Shown here: one piece after another, positions 8,811-17,069 of the stretch
How the letters are laid out: each line of letters begins with the position of its first letter
Position numbering within the stretch: the first letter of the stretch is position 1
Assembly (NCBI GenBank): GCA_002694685.1
Contig: NZMW01000013.1
Span: forward strand, 62,001 to 126,000
Source: Balneola sp.
GTDB lineage: Bacteria > Bacteroidota > Rhodothermia > Balneolales > Balneolaceae
Direction of reading: 5' to 3'
Length of the DNA: 64,000 bases
Program-made: the position numbers and the translations under genes
Notes under the pieces: generated by a model
What the model saw: the letters and a program-made list of their open reading frames with translations, nothing else
The model's database searches: none
Told to the model about the DNA's origin: nothing

Positions 8811-9631
8811 CCCAACTCCTCAATTTGAGCACGCAGTCCTTTGCCTTCTTTACGCTCAATCAGGTTGAAGTACTGAAGGCACATGGCAATCAATAACAAA
8901 ACAGAAAATAGCGATGCGATAACAAGGATAAAACCGTATGCAAGGCCCATTCCGGTGCCAATAGCTCCTGATTCTCCGGCTCCCGAAGCAGAGACAAAAC
9001 CGATAATAATTGAGAATGGAATGATTAGAATATAAGACATGAAGGAACTGATGATATTCATAACTAGGTAAGTCGCAAAGGTAAACCACCAGTGACCTTG
9101 AACTAAATTCCACGACCTACTGAGGGACTCAAATGGGTTTTTCTCTTCAATAATAGCAACCGCAGGAGCAGTAAAGAGTTTTATGCCCACATAAATTCCG
9201 GGAATTATGAAGAGCATAAACGAAAAGAACATCGCAAAAATGATAATGAAGTAGAGCAGGAATAGCGTGATGAAATTTCTGCCGAAACTGCTAAATAGAT
9301 CATCAAATTCAACTTCATCATACTCATGGGCTAACTTGATATGTGTTAATGTGACCGTAAGTAACGAACAGGACGAAAACGCAAGAAGAAGCATCCCAAT
9401 AAGAAAATCACCGCCAATAAGTGCATCCATTGAAGCGTCAGGATTATCCATAACAGCTGAGAAAAAACTACTATATGCTCCACCAACCAATAGACCGGAA
9501 AGCAGATAAAAAGGGAGTACTAAAAAGAGAAGTCCTTTACCCAGACTTTTATAATAAACCCGAATGTAACCGAAAGAGTCGGTTAAAATGTCTCCAAGGT
9601 CTCTGTATTTCTGAAGTTTAAAGTCGTTCAT
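8807..9631 (-). CDS. Multi-pass membrane protein of the MoxR cluster
   Basis: A 274-residue integral membrane protein with about six hydrophobic helices. It resembles the membrane domain family that includes DUF975 and glycerophosphodiester phosphodiesterase membrane domains: an IIPGIYVGIKL-type loop followed by an acidic ENPFESLSRSWNLVQGHWW segment. These proteins have no known enzymatic activity by themselves. It overlaps its neighbours by 4 bases on each side, so it is translated as part of the same operon. I can give the fold type but not a specific function. Confidence 0.7.
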   Translation of the reverse strand: MNDFKLQKYRDLGDILTDSFGYIRVYYKSLGKGLLFLVLPFYLLSGLLVGGAYSSFFSAVMDNPDASMDALIGGDFLIGMLLLAFSSCSLLTVTLTHIKLAHEYDEVEFDDLFSSFGRNFITLFLLYFIIIFAMFFSFMLFIIPGIYVGIKLFTAPAVAIIEEKNPFESLSRSWNLVQGHWWFTFATYLVMNIISSFMSYILIIPFSIIIGFVSASGAGESGAIGTGMGLAYGFILVIASLFSVLLLIAMCLQYFNLIERKEGKGLRAQIEELG

Positions 9632-10581
9632 TGCTTAGTTTTTAGTTTATGAGGTAGAAGAACAAAATAGTATAGAATGAAGGCTAATGAACCCAAAATA
9701 ATAGTTAAGCTCAACCATAGTGGCATTTGCGTGTAGCGGGTCACAAATGACTCCAGAAATCCGGCTGCAATAAAAACAGGGACTAATCCCACAATCATTT
9801 TTAAGCCTTCTCGTCCGGCTTTTATAAAAGCATCTTTTCGGGAGTGGGTTCCGGGGAAGAGGAATCCATTTCCAACTACAAATCCGGCTGCTCCTGCAAT
9901 CACGATGGCTGATAATTCAAGTGTTCCATGTATGAAAATAACCCGGAGAGCCTCACCGACCAATCCATACTTTGCAAAAAAGTGAATAAAAGCTCCGACC
10001 ATAATTCCATTGTTTAGCAATACCATTCCGACTCCGATTGAAGTCAGCAGTCCGCTTACAAAAGCATAAAAGGAAACCTTGACGTTGTTCACCGTAATGG
10101 CAAAAAACATGTTCATTTCAGAAGCCTTCTTATACACCCCAAGTGGGTCACCCTGATCAATGTTACTGATGGTCATGTTCACATAAGCATCCCCCATGAT
10201 GTATCGCACAAAGGACGGGTCATTGACCGAAGATAAAACCCCGATGCCAATAGCGAGACTAAATACGATAAAGCTATACAGCAATTCTTTCTGTTTGGAA
10301 GCAAAGAGAGTCGGAAGTTCTTCGGTCCAGAATGTAATCAGGCGGTTAGTTTCCTCTTTTTTGGAGCGATAGATTTCATCATGAACCGCTACTGAGAGCT
10401 GGTTTAGATACTGCTCGGTTTTACTTCCCGGGTAATTTGCCTGGGCATAAGCGAGGTCAGCGCTGAGTTCAATGTATAAGTCTGCCAGCTGATCGGGGTT
10501 ATCCTGATCTTTCGCCTGCAGAAGTTGTTCAAACTCCTTCCACTTGTCGGCATTCTTCCGTAAGAAGGCTACTTCGCGCAT
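9628..10581 (-). CDS. Stage II sporulation protein M-like membrane protein
   Basis: A 317-residue protein of the SpoIIM/DUF95 family, first gene of the minus-strand operon. The N-terminal about 100 residues are soluble and helical (MREVAFLRKNADKWKEFEQLL); five or so transmembrane helices follow. The family hallmark GTLELSAIVIAGAAGFVVG is visible at about residues 217-236, as is the FFAITVNNVKVSFYAFVSG segment. In non-sporulating bacteria this family sits with MoxR and RDD genes, as here, and has nothing to do with spores. The divergent RDD gene starts 120 bases away. Confidence 0.85.
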   Translation of the reverse strand: MREVAFLRKNADKWKEFEQLLQAKDQDNPDQLADLYIELSADLAYAQANYPGSKTEQYLNQLSVAVHDEIYRSKKEETNRLITFWTEELPTLFASKQKELLYSFIVFSLAIGIGVLSSVNDPSFVRYIMGDAYVNMTISNIDQGDPLGVYKKASEMNMFFAITVNNVKVSFYAFVSGLLTSIGVGMVLLNNGIMVGAFIHFFAKYGLVGEALRVIFIHGTLELSAIVIAGAAGFVVGNGFLFPGTHSRKDAFIKAGREGLKMIVGLVPVFIAAGFLESFVTRYTQMPLWLSLTIILGSLAFILYYFVLLPHKLKTKQ

Positions 10582-10701
10582 ATTGATGAATTCGCTTTCG
10601 TTTTAAGGTACATGAGCCTAAATTGGCGCTCGTTTGTGTGCAGAAGATAATAAATCAAAACCATTACGTGGTTAGAGAAATCAGCATAATTTTAGATTGA
10701 G

Positions 10702-11445
10702 ATGGTAGGAATTGAAACTTCACAACATGTAAAACTAAGCTACGAACCGGCCGGAGTTGGAGAGCGGGTTCTGGCATTTTTTCTGGACGGGTTTTTTCTG
10801 GGGATTTATTACCTCATCAGTATATGGATTTGGGGATATGTGAATGATGTGGGTTCAACAAGCGGGGCTTTTGAAGATTCTGTGTGGATACTAACAGTTG
10901 TAGTTGGTTTGCCCATCTTGCTTTATCACTTGGTGAGTGAAGTGGTTTCGAATGGCTACAGTCTTGGCAAGAAAATAGTGGGTATTCGGGTGGTTAAAAT
11001 TGATGGGACCCGGGCCACCATTAGCGGTTACTTGGTGCGATGGATGTTTCGTTTAGTTGAAATCAGTATGACCAGCGGCATGCTCGCCTTTATCGTAATT
11101 TTATTAAATGGAAAAGGGCAGCGCATCGGTGATATTCTTGGAAAGACCTGCGTGATTAAAGAACGTAAGAAAGTAAAGCTTGATAACACATTGTTTGCAG
11201 AAGTTGCGAGCGCCTACGAGCCGGTATTTAAACAAGTAGCTGAACTGGAAGACAAAGACATCCGAATCATAAAAGAAGTGCTAGACTCACGGTCGCATTA
11301 CGATTACGATAACTGGTTCCTGATGCTCCAAAAAACGCGCAAGAAAATTGAAGAGCGCTTGGGTATCGAAAACCATGGAATGAGCGGAGATGATTTCCTG
11401 CGAACGGTTATTAAGGATTATAATGCAATTCACGGGAAAGGCTGA
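10702..11445 (+). CDS. RDD family membrane protein
   Basis: A 247-residue protein with an N-terminal RDD domain (Arg at GERVLAFFLDG, residues about 20-145, three transmembrane helices with the GYSLGKKIVGIRVVK loop) and a hydrophilic C-terminal region of about 95 residues rich in charged residues. RDD proteins are poorly characterised; some have been linked to ion transport. It is divergent from the SpoIIM-MoxR operon and shares a 120-base intergenic region with it, so common regulation is likely. The C-terminal extension is an addition to the bare RDD domain and may contact the cytosolic ATPase; that is inference. Confidence 0.85.
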   Translation: MVGIETSQHVKLSYEPAGVGERVLAFFLDGFFLGIYYLISIWIWGYVNDVGSTSGAFEDSVWILTVVVGLPILLYHLVSEVVSNGYSLGKKIVGIRVVKIDGTRATISGYLVRWMFRLVEISMTSGMLAFIVILLNGKGQRIGDILGKTCVIKERKKVKLDNTLFAEVASAYEPVFKQVAELEDKDIRIIKEVLDSRSHYDYDNWFLMLQKTRKKIEERLGIENHGMSGDDFLRTVIKDYNAIHGKG

Positions 11446-11614
11446 TCGGATATCAGAAAGGCAGCAAAAGTTAATATGAAAGGGTTAAGGCCATTGAGAT
11501 GCGAATTCAATAAAGTACCATTCCAAACTAAACTCTTGCATCACAATGATATATTTAGCTACTTCTGGTAGTTCGTGATTTCACTGCTAACGCAATAAAA
11601 CCAAGAGAATCCTC

Positions 11615-12094
11615 ATGAAGATTATCATAAGCCTGCTTCTTTTCCTCTCATTCATAAATAATGATAGCTCAGTAACTGAAACTTCCAAAGAGCGTGAAGT
11701 ATCGTTTATTAATCCGGTTCATGAGAATGCGGTTGTACTATCCAACTTTGGACTCCGAACACATCCTCTTCTTAACAAAGAACGAATGCACACCGGAGTT
11801 GATTTTCAGGCCATGGAAGGAGATCAGGTAAAAGCTTCAGAAAAAGGAATAGTCATTTTCGCGTCTGAGAAAGATACTTTTGGTAAAATGGTCATACTAG
11901 AACATGCGGATGGTTTCGTTACCCGATACGCTCATTTGGATAGTTTTGATCAGGAAATAGAAAAGGGAACAGCAGTCGAAAAAGGACAAACCATAGGTTT
12001 AGCAGGGAAATCCGGTTTTGCAAACTCGCCGGTTCTTCATTTTGAAATTTTACTGGACGGGGAAGCCAAAGACCCGCTTTCTTATTTAGAGTAG
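11615..12094 (+). CDS. M23/LytM-like peptidase domain protein, active site altered
   Basis: A 159-residue exported protein with a short signal sequence (residues 1-14) and one LytM/M23 domain (about 38-159), a fold that cuts peptidoglycan cross-links in the periplasm. Present: H59-x3-D63 (zinc ligands, MHTGVDF), H107 in RYAHLD, and H142 in the final LHFEI strand. Missing: the first histidine of the HxH motif, which is Val140 here (PVLHFEI instead of PHLHFEV). In LytM that residue helps catalysis rather than binding zinc, so the domain may bind zinc but cut slowly or act only as a regulator, as the degenerate LytM factors do. It stands alone between the RDD gene and the esterase gene. Confidence 0.8.
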   Translation: MKIIISLLLFLSFINNDSSVTETSKEREVSFINPVHENAVVLSNFGLRTHPLLNKERMHTGVDFQAMEGDQVKASEKGIVIFASEKDTFGKMVILEHADGFVTRYAHLDSFDQEIEKGTAVEKGQTIGLAGKSGFANSPVLHFEILLDGEAKDPLSYLE

Positions 12095-12250
12095 CCGAAC
12101 TATATCGCCTTTAATCACCTGCACTAATTCTCCCGAAAAAAATGAATACTACTTCTGCTAAGGGAAACGGAAAACGAGTGTATTTTTATAACTGAGGATG
12201 AGCTAGAATAAACCTCAAAACCTTATACAGATTATGCGATTTGGAAAGCA

Positions 12251-12258
12251 TATATTTG
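12251..12258 (+). promoter_or_regulatory. TAnnTTTG -7 box upstream of the esterase gene
   Basis: TATATTTG matches the Bacteroidota-type -7 consensus TAnnTTTG, 43 bases upstream of the chosen start at 12301. No clear TTG/TTTG -33 element is found at the expected distance. Its place supports the ATG at 12301 over an upstream TTG at 12241, which would lie before the transcript start. Confidence 0.35.
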
Positions 12259-12300
12259 CCTCATCTAATTCAGAATCCCGGTTGTTTAAATCTCTCTGCA

Positions 12301-13743
12301 ATGATCCATATTGTTGAACGACTTTTTTTAAGAGCATTTCTTCTATCATCAGTAATCGTAGGTATTGGTTCGTTTGGAGTTCAAGCTCAAAGCTCCGATA
12401 GCCTCTATTTTAGCCTTGATATGACCGAAGCTATTTCGGAAGGTTGGTTAGATCAGGCTACAGAGGAAGTTGGGATCAGGGGAGACCAGCCACCTCTAAG
12501 CTGGGGCACAACTTTTTTGGCATCTGATGATGATAACGATGGAATCTATGAAGTTGGTGTTCCCTTCAACCTAAATGCTGATAGTATTCTGCTTTCTTTC
12601 AAAATAAAAGTAGATGGAACGGGTAATCCTGATGATGGATGGCAGGCGGGCCGTAATCATGAAGTAGTAATCTATAAAAATCAGGAAAACAGAAAGGCAT
12701 TAGCCTGGGGAGATACACCACCGGAGCAGGAAAGCACGATAGTAGGTCAGGTTGAGATCTTCAGGGATTTTGAAAGTGGAAGTCTTCTTCCGCGCGACCT
12801 CTACATATATTTGCCTCCGGGATACGAAGAAAGCGAGCAGCGTTATCCTGTTCTTTACATGCACGATGGTCAGGCTCTTTTTGATGCCTCTGTAATTGGT
12901 CAGGAGTGGCAGGTAGATGAGGCGGCTGAAGAACTTATTCGTTCCGGAGAAATTGAGCCTTTGATCATAGTTGGAATTGGGAACACGGAAAACCGTATGG
13001 ATGAATACACTCCAACCCAGCAGGTTTGGCGGTACGAACTAGAGCGGGTTTCTGAACCGGATAATGATTCAAAATATGCAGGTGACTTTAAGAATTCCGA
13101 GGGAGATATTGTCCAGTTCAAATCGGTTGATGATACCTTGTTTACTATGATTCCCGGAGGAAGCGAGTGGCAGCAATTATTATCGGAAGAAGACGGCACC
13201 TACTACCTTCCAGGAGCAGGAATCAACTTCAATTTCTTGGCAAATGAAAGCAGTGAAATACAGACGATCATAGCCAGTAAACCTACCATGGGTGGCGATG
13301 GAGATGTGTATGGTGATTTCATTCTGCATACAGTAAAACCGTTTATAGACGAGAATTTGAGAACCCGGCCAGAGAAAGAATGGACTGCTTTGGGAGGATC
13401 TTCCCTAGGCGGATTGATAACACTTTATTTGGGTTTAGAGCATCCGGATGTATTTAGTGAACTGTTAGTTGTTTCTCCTTCAGTCTGGTGGGATCGGCAG
13501 TTTATCATTCAGAAAGTAAATGAAATGCCCGAATCTACCGGTCAGCATATTTGGCTGGATATGGGGACTTCAGAAGGAGAGGGTTCTGTGGAAAGTGCTC
13601 GGGCACTCTATCAGGCTTTATTGGATAAGGGTTGGAGTGAAGATGATATCAATTTTGTGATTGATGAAGGTGCCGTTCATAATGAAAGGGCCTGGGCAAA
13701 GAGGGTGCCTGATATGCTGCGATTTTTATTTGTGGGAAATTAA
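12301..13743 (+). CDS. Secreted alpha/beta-hydrolase esterase (enterochelin-esterase type) with an inserted domain
   Basis: Exported esterase of the Fes/YieL-like family. The ATG at 12301 gives a signal peptide ending VQAQ (residues 1-30); the frame also opens at a TTG 60 bases upstream, which would spoil it. Residues about 35-150 form a carbohydrate-binding (CBM20-like) beta domain. The hydrolase follows: RDLYIYLPPGYEE, PVLYMHDGQALFD, nucleophile Ser368 in GSSLGG, and His460 in the final VHNERAW segment. Residues about 257-325 do not belong to the hydrolase and look like an inserted DUF3471-type beta domain (KYAGDFKNSEG...FNFLANESSEI). The substrate may be a carbohydrate or siderophore ester; it cannot be told from sequence. 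Confidence 0.82.
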   Translation: MIHIVERLFLRAFLLSSVIVGIGSFGVQAQSSDSLYFSLDMTEAISEGWLDQATEEVGIRGDQPPLSWGTTFLASDDDNDGIYEVGVPFNLNADSILLSFKIKVDGTGNPDDGWQAGRNHEVVIYKNQENRKALAWGDTPPEQESTIVGQVEIFRDFESGSLLPRDLYIYLPPGYEESEQRYPVLYMHDGQALFDASVIGQEWQVDEAAEELIRSGEIEPLIIVGIGNTENRMDEYTPTQQVWRYELERVSEPDNDSKYAGDFKNSEGDIVQFKSVDDTLFTMIPGGSEWQQLLSEEDGTYYLPGAGINFNFLANESSEIQTIIASKPTMGGDGDVYGDFILHTVKPFIDENLRTRPEKEWTALGGSSLGGLITLYLGLEHPDVFSELLVVSPSVWWDRQFIIQKVNEMPESTGQHIWLDMGTSEGEGSVESARALYQALLDKGWSEDDINFVIDEGAVHNERAWAKRVPDMLRFLFVGN

Positions 13744-13782
13744 CGTCAGAGACTGTTTTGACTGAACTAAGATAGGGGTGCG

Positions 13783-14751
13783 ATGAAAGCAATTGTAAAT
13801 GATAAATACGGGGGGCCTGAAGTTTTGGTAATGAAAGAGATACCCAAACCTGCGCTGGCGCAAAATCAGGTGTTAGTTAAAGTTCATGCCTCTACAGTGA
13901 ACCGAACCGACTGCGCCATTCTTAGAGCAAAGCCCTTTATTATGCGTTTTATTCACGGGATGAAGAAACCAAAAATTCAAATTCCAGGAACTGATTTTTC
14001 AGGGGAAATAGTGTCAGTGGGCAGTAGTGTTTCTATGTATAAGGCAGGAGATAAGGTCTTTGGATTTAACGATACCGGATTAGCTTCAAAGGCTGAATTT
14101 ATGGTTCTGGATGAAGATGATAAATTTGGAAAAATGCCACAGGGAGTTTCTTATGAACAAGCTGCCGCAACTCTTGAAGGAGTACATTATGCATATAATT
14201 TCATCAATAAAGTAGATCTTAAGAAGGGAGATAAAGTATTGGTGAATGGCGCATCCGGTGCTATTGGGTCAGCGTTGGTTCAGTTATTGAAGTACTGGGA
14301 GGCTGAGGTTACGGCAGTGGCGAATACCAAGAATTTGGGGCTGATGAAATCAATAGGAGCTTCCACAGTGATCGATTATCAGCAGGAAGATTTTACGAAG
14401 ACCAATGGCACCTTTCATTATGTGTTTGATGCAGTAGGAAAAAGTACGTTCTCAAAGTGCAAGCCTCTGTTAAAAGACAGTGGGGTCTATATCTCTTCAG
14501 AATTAGGGCCTTATATCCAAAATCCATTTTTAGCTCTAATAACATCATTTTCGGCAGGGAAAAAAGTAAAGTTTCCAGTTCCCTTTGATGTGAAAGAAAG
14601 CATCCGGATTGCTGCCAAGTTAATAGAAGAAGGAAGATATGAGGCAGTTATTGGTAGGAGCTATTCTTTAGACCAAATACAAGAAGCCTATCAGTACGTT
14701 GAAACTGGCGAGAAGACCGGTAATGTAGTTATTAAGATTGTGGAGGGGTAG
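13783..14751 (+). CDS. NAD(P)-dependent alcohol dehydrogenase, quinone-oxidoreductase type
   Basis: A 322-residue medium-chain dehydrogenase/reductase of the zinc-independent quinone-reductase branch. The GroES-like N-terminal half has GTDFSGEIVSVGSSV and AGDKVFGF; the Rossmann half begins with VLVNGASGAIGSALVQ at about residues 151-166. The catalytic and structural zinc ligands of classical alcohol dehydrogenases (Cys/His/Cys cluster) are not present. These enzymes reduce quinones or enones with NADPH; the real substrate is unknown. It ends three bases before the convergent ctaB gene, so the two transcripts must overlap in their 3' ends. Confidence 0.87.
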   Translation: MKAIVNDKYGGPEVLVMKEIPKPALAQNQVLVKVHASTVNRTDCAILRAKPFIMRFIHGMKKPKIQIPGTDFSGEIVSVGSSVSMYKAGDKVFGFNDTGLASKAEFMVLDEDDKFGKMPQGVSYEQAAATLEGVHYAYNFINKVDLKKGDKVLVNGASGAIGSALVQLLKYWEAEVTAVANTKNLGLMKSIGASTVIDYQQEDFTKTNGTFHYVFDAVGKSTFSKCKPLLKDSGVYISSELGPYIQNPFLALITSFSAGKKVKFPVPFDVKESIRIAAKLIEEGRYEAVIGRSYSLDQIQEAYQYVETGEKTGNVVIKIVEG

Positions 14752-14753
14752 GT

Positions 14754-15659
14754 TTACACAAAAAACCGATCAATAAATACGGCAACCCAAACAAGCGGTA
14801 AATACGCAATTGAAGCGAACATCATCTTCTTAGCATTCTCCTTTGTTCGGTTTAAACTGAATCGAATGGTATAAGCTAAAAAGCCTACAGCAAATATCAG
14901 GCTTGAAACTAGAAAGATCATTCCCGAAATATCGAACTGATAGATTGCGATCGTAACCGGGAAAAGGCTCAGGGTGCAGATCAGAGAGAAAAATACTGTT
15001 TTATATCCCTTTTCATCTCGCTTAGGAAGCATCTTAAAGCCGGCGCTGGAATAATCATCCTTACAAAGCCATGCAATGGAGAGAACGTGAGGTACTTGCC
15101 ACAAAAACATAATCCCAAATAGCAGCCACATTCCCGGTTCTGCAATATTACCGGTAGCAGCAGCCCATCCACCAACAGGAGGAAGTGCCCCCGGAATAGC
15201 GCCAATGGCAATATTGATCGCAGAAACTCGCTTCATTGGCGTGTAAATCCCTAAATAAATCAGAGTAGTAACGAAAGAAACGGCACCGGCTACAGGATTA
15301 ACCAAAAGGATTAAATAGAGTAATCCTGAAAAAATCATACTCAATGAAAAGATCATTCCCTTTGTGGAATCGATACGCTGGTCAGGCAGGGGGCGTTTTG
15401 ATGTGCGCTTCATTAAGCCGTCAAAATTGCGCTCCAAAAATTGGTTATGAGCACCTGTTCCGGCTGCAATTAAGTACGTTCCAATCAAGGCGTGAATGAG
15501 GGTGACAAAATTGATGTTTGCACCACTGCCAAGGATAAAGCCGACGAGCATACTTACCAACACAGACATAGTTATGCCAGGCTTGGTTAGTTGATAATAA
15601 TCGGCAACAACACTCGTAAAAGATCTCTGGATGAGAATGTTATCTTCGGCTGAATTCAT
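14754..15659 (-). CDS. ctaB: Protoheme IX farnesyltransferase (heme O synthase)
   Basis: UbiA-family membrane prenyltransferase that attaches a farnesyl group to heme B to make heme O, needed by heme-copper oxidases. The 301-residue chain has about nine hydrophobic helices and the first prenyl-diphosphate/Mg site N72...NFDGLMKRTSKRP (residues 72-90) with Asp80 and Arg85. The second Asp-rich region is around DDYSSAGFKMLP. It is divergent from ctaA (80 bases between the starts), and the product heme O is the direct substrate of CtaA. The cytochrome oxidase genes themselves are not in the window. Confidence 0.95.
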   Translation of the reverse strand: MNSAEDNILIQRSFTSVVADYYQLTKPGITMSVLVSMLVGFILGSGANINFVTLIHALIGTYLIAAGTGAHNQFLERNFDGLMKRTSKRPLPDQRIDSTKGMIFSLSMIFSGLLYLILLVNPVAGAVSFVTTLIYLGIYTPMKRVSAINIAIGAIPGALPPVGGWAAATGNIAEPGMWLLFGIMFLWQVPHVLSIAWLCKDDYSSAGFKMLPKRDEKGYKTVFFSLICTLSLFPVTIAIYQFDISGMIFLVSSLIFAVGFLAYTIRFSLNRTKENAKKMMFASIAYLPLVWVAVFIDRFFV

Positions 15660-15739
15660 GTAACTTTGATAGGTAAAATAATTGCTTCAAGCAGTCTTAA
15701 ATTTAAATATTATTCCTCTTACTTGACAGTCTTTACTCC

Positions 15740-16672
15740 ATGAAATTAAATGCTTTTCAAAAAACAGCGATTACTACAGTTGGTGCTACTTTATTTCTGA
15801 TCTTAGTGGGCGGTTTAGTGCGAGCCGCAGGGGCAGGATTAGGATGCCCTGATTGGCCCAAATGCTTTGGTATGTGGGTACCTCCCACTAGTTTAGCCGA
15901 CCTTCCGGCCGGTTTTGATGCATCCCAATTCAATGTCTACAAAACCTGGATTGAATATCTAAATCGACTTGTTGGAGTGGTTATTGGTTTGCTAATAACA
16001 GCTACTTTTTTGCTTTCTATACGTTACCGGAAAAAGAAACCAACAGTTTTTTACAGTTCTGCAGCAGCTTTTGTGCTCGTCCTCTTTCAAGGTTGGCTTG
16101 GTGGGGTGGTTGTTAAAACCGGTCTGCACGAAGGCTTAATTACAGCTCACATGCTTGTTGCTATGGTGATAGTAACGACACTTCTTTATGCTACTTTCGA
16201 AGCTACGAGTGACTTTTTTAAAGTCCGGATTGAGGAAAGATTCAGAAAAAAAGTACTCTGGACGATGTGGATTTTATTTGGATTAACAATGATACAATTA
16301 GTACTTGGGACGCAGGTTCGCGAAGCTATTGACGTAATTAAAGAAGTAGCTAATGTACCTCCAAGAAGCCTGTGGATTGACCAAGTTGGGGCTATGTTTC
16401 CTATTCACCGAAGTTTTTCGTGGCTGGTTATTTTAGCGGGGGTGTTTCTTTTCTATCTCCTCAAAAAAGACAAAGCCGAGGGATTAGTTATGAAACTAGG
16501 CCAGTGGAATGTGATTTTGGTGTTGCTTCAGGTATTGATAGGAATAGGGCTGTATTATCTAGATATGCCTCGAGTTTTACAGGTACTCCATTTAGTGGGA
16601 ATGGCAATAATGGTCTGCGCTCAGTTCTTTATGATCCTTGTATTGCGGAGGAGTGCTAGATTAGAGTCTTAA
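15740..16672 (+). CDS. ctaA: Heme A synthase (COX15/CtaA family)
   Basis: Membrane enzyme that oxidises the heme O methyl group to give heme A. 310 residues, eight predicted helices. Seen: GGLVRAAGAGLGCPDWPKC with a cysteine pair at C36/C42; heme-ligand histidines in TAHML, FPIHRSF and LQVLHLVG. The first ligand motif, usually ExxHR, reads E72-Y-L-N75-R, so one of the four classical histidines is asparagine; a nearby extra histidine is in TGLHEG. I do not know whether this is normal for the phylum. Pathway logic (divergent from ctaB) still supports heme A synthesis. Its stop overlaps the convergent MerR gene by 4 bases. Confidence 0.9.
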   Translation: MKLNAFQKTAITTVGATLFLILVGGLVRAAGAGLGCPDWPKCFGMWVPPTSLADLPAGFDASQFNVYKTWIEYLNRLVGVVIGLLITATFLLSIRYRKKKPTVFYSSAAAFVLVLFQGWLGGVVVKTGLHEGLITAHMLVAMVIVTTLLYATFEATSDFFKVRIEERFRKKVLWTMWILFGLTMIQLVLGTQVREAIDVIKEVANVPPRSLWIDQVGAMFPIHRSFSWLVILAGVFLFYLLKKDKAEGLVMKLGQWNVILVLLQVLIGIGLYYLDMPRVLQVLHLVGMAIMVCAQFFMILVLRRSARLES

Positions 16673-16989
16673 AGACGCTCTAGAAGATCATTAAGAAAAA
16701 CTTTAATCTCGTTTAGATCTTTGCGGGCCTCAGCGCTAAGAGGTGGAGTTTCAATTTCTTCCTCTCCGCTCAAGATTTCCTGTACACCTTCCGCGCTGTA
16801 TTTTTTATCGTGAAGCAGTTCCTTAATTCGGAAAATGAGTGCGAGCTCGGGTTCTTTATAAACACGATTTCCAGCACTGTTTTTCTTAGGACTTAACTCA
16901 GTATATGTTTTTTCCCAGTTCCGGAGAACATGAGGTTCAAGTCCGGTTAGCTTACTGACTTCTCCCATTGAGTAATACAATTTTTTCAT
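16669..16989 (-). CDS. MerR-family transcriptional regulator
   Basis: A 106-residue DNA-binding protein with a MerR winged-helix domain: YYSMGEVSKLTGLEPHVLRNWEKTY (residues about 5-29) and the wing GNRVYKEPELALIFRIKELL (41-60). A short acidic linker and a C-terminal helix (about 80-106), the dimerisation coiled coil, follow; there is no effector-binding domain. Such short forms resemble the MerR-type regulators common in Bacteroidota. It converges on ctaA with a 4-base overlap. Target genes are unknown, heme A or oxidase genes being one possibility. Confidence 0.88.
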   Translation of the reverse strand: MKKLYYSMGEVSKLTGLEPHVLRNWEKTYTELSPKKNSAGNRVYKEPELALIFRIKELLHDKKYSAEGVQEILSGEEEIETPPLSAEARKDLNEIKVFLNDLLERL

Positions 16990-17069
16990 AGCAATCAGAA
17001 AGTGTATTTTAGAACGTTTTTAATGGCGTGAAAGTAAACCATTTCTGAACATATATAAAAGAACACATT

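Noticed and set aside
9628-10581. Evidence of sporulation from a SpoIIM-like protein
   Set aside because: The family is widespread in non-spore-formers in MoxR clusters; no other sporulation genes are present.
12241-12300. Upstream TTG start for the esterase
   Set aside because: It would put 20 residues before a good signal peptide and lies before a TAnnTTTG box, so the ATG at 12301 is preferred.
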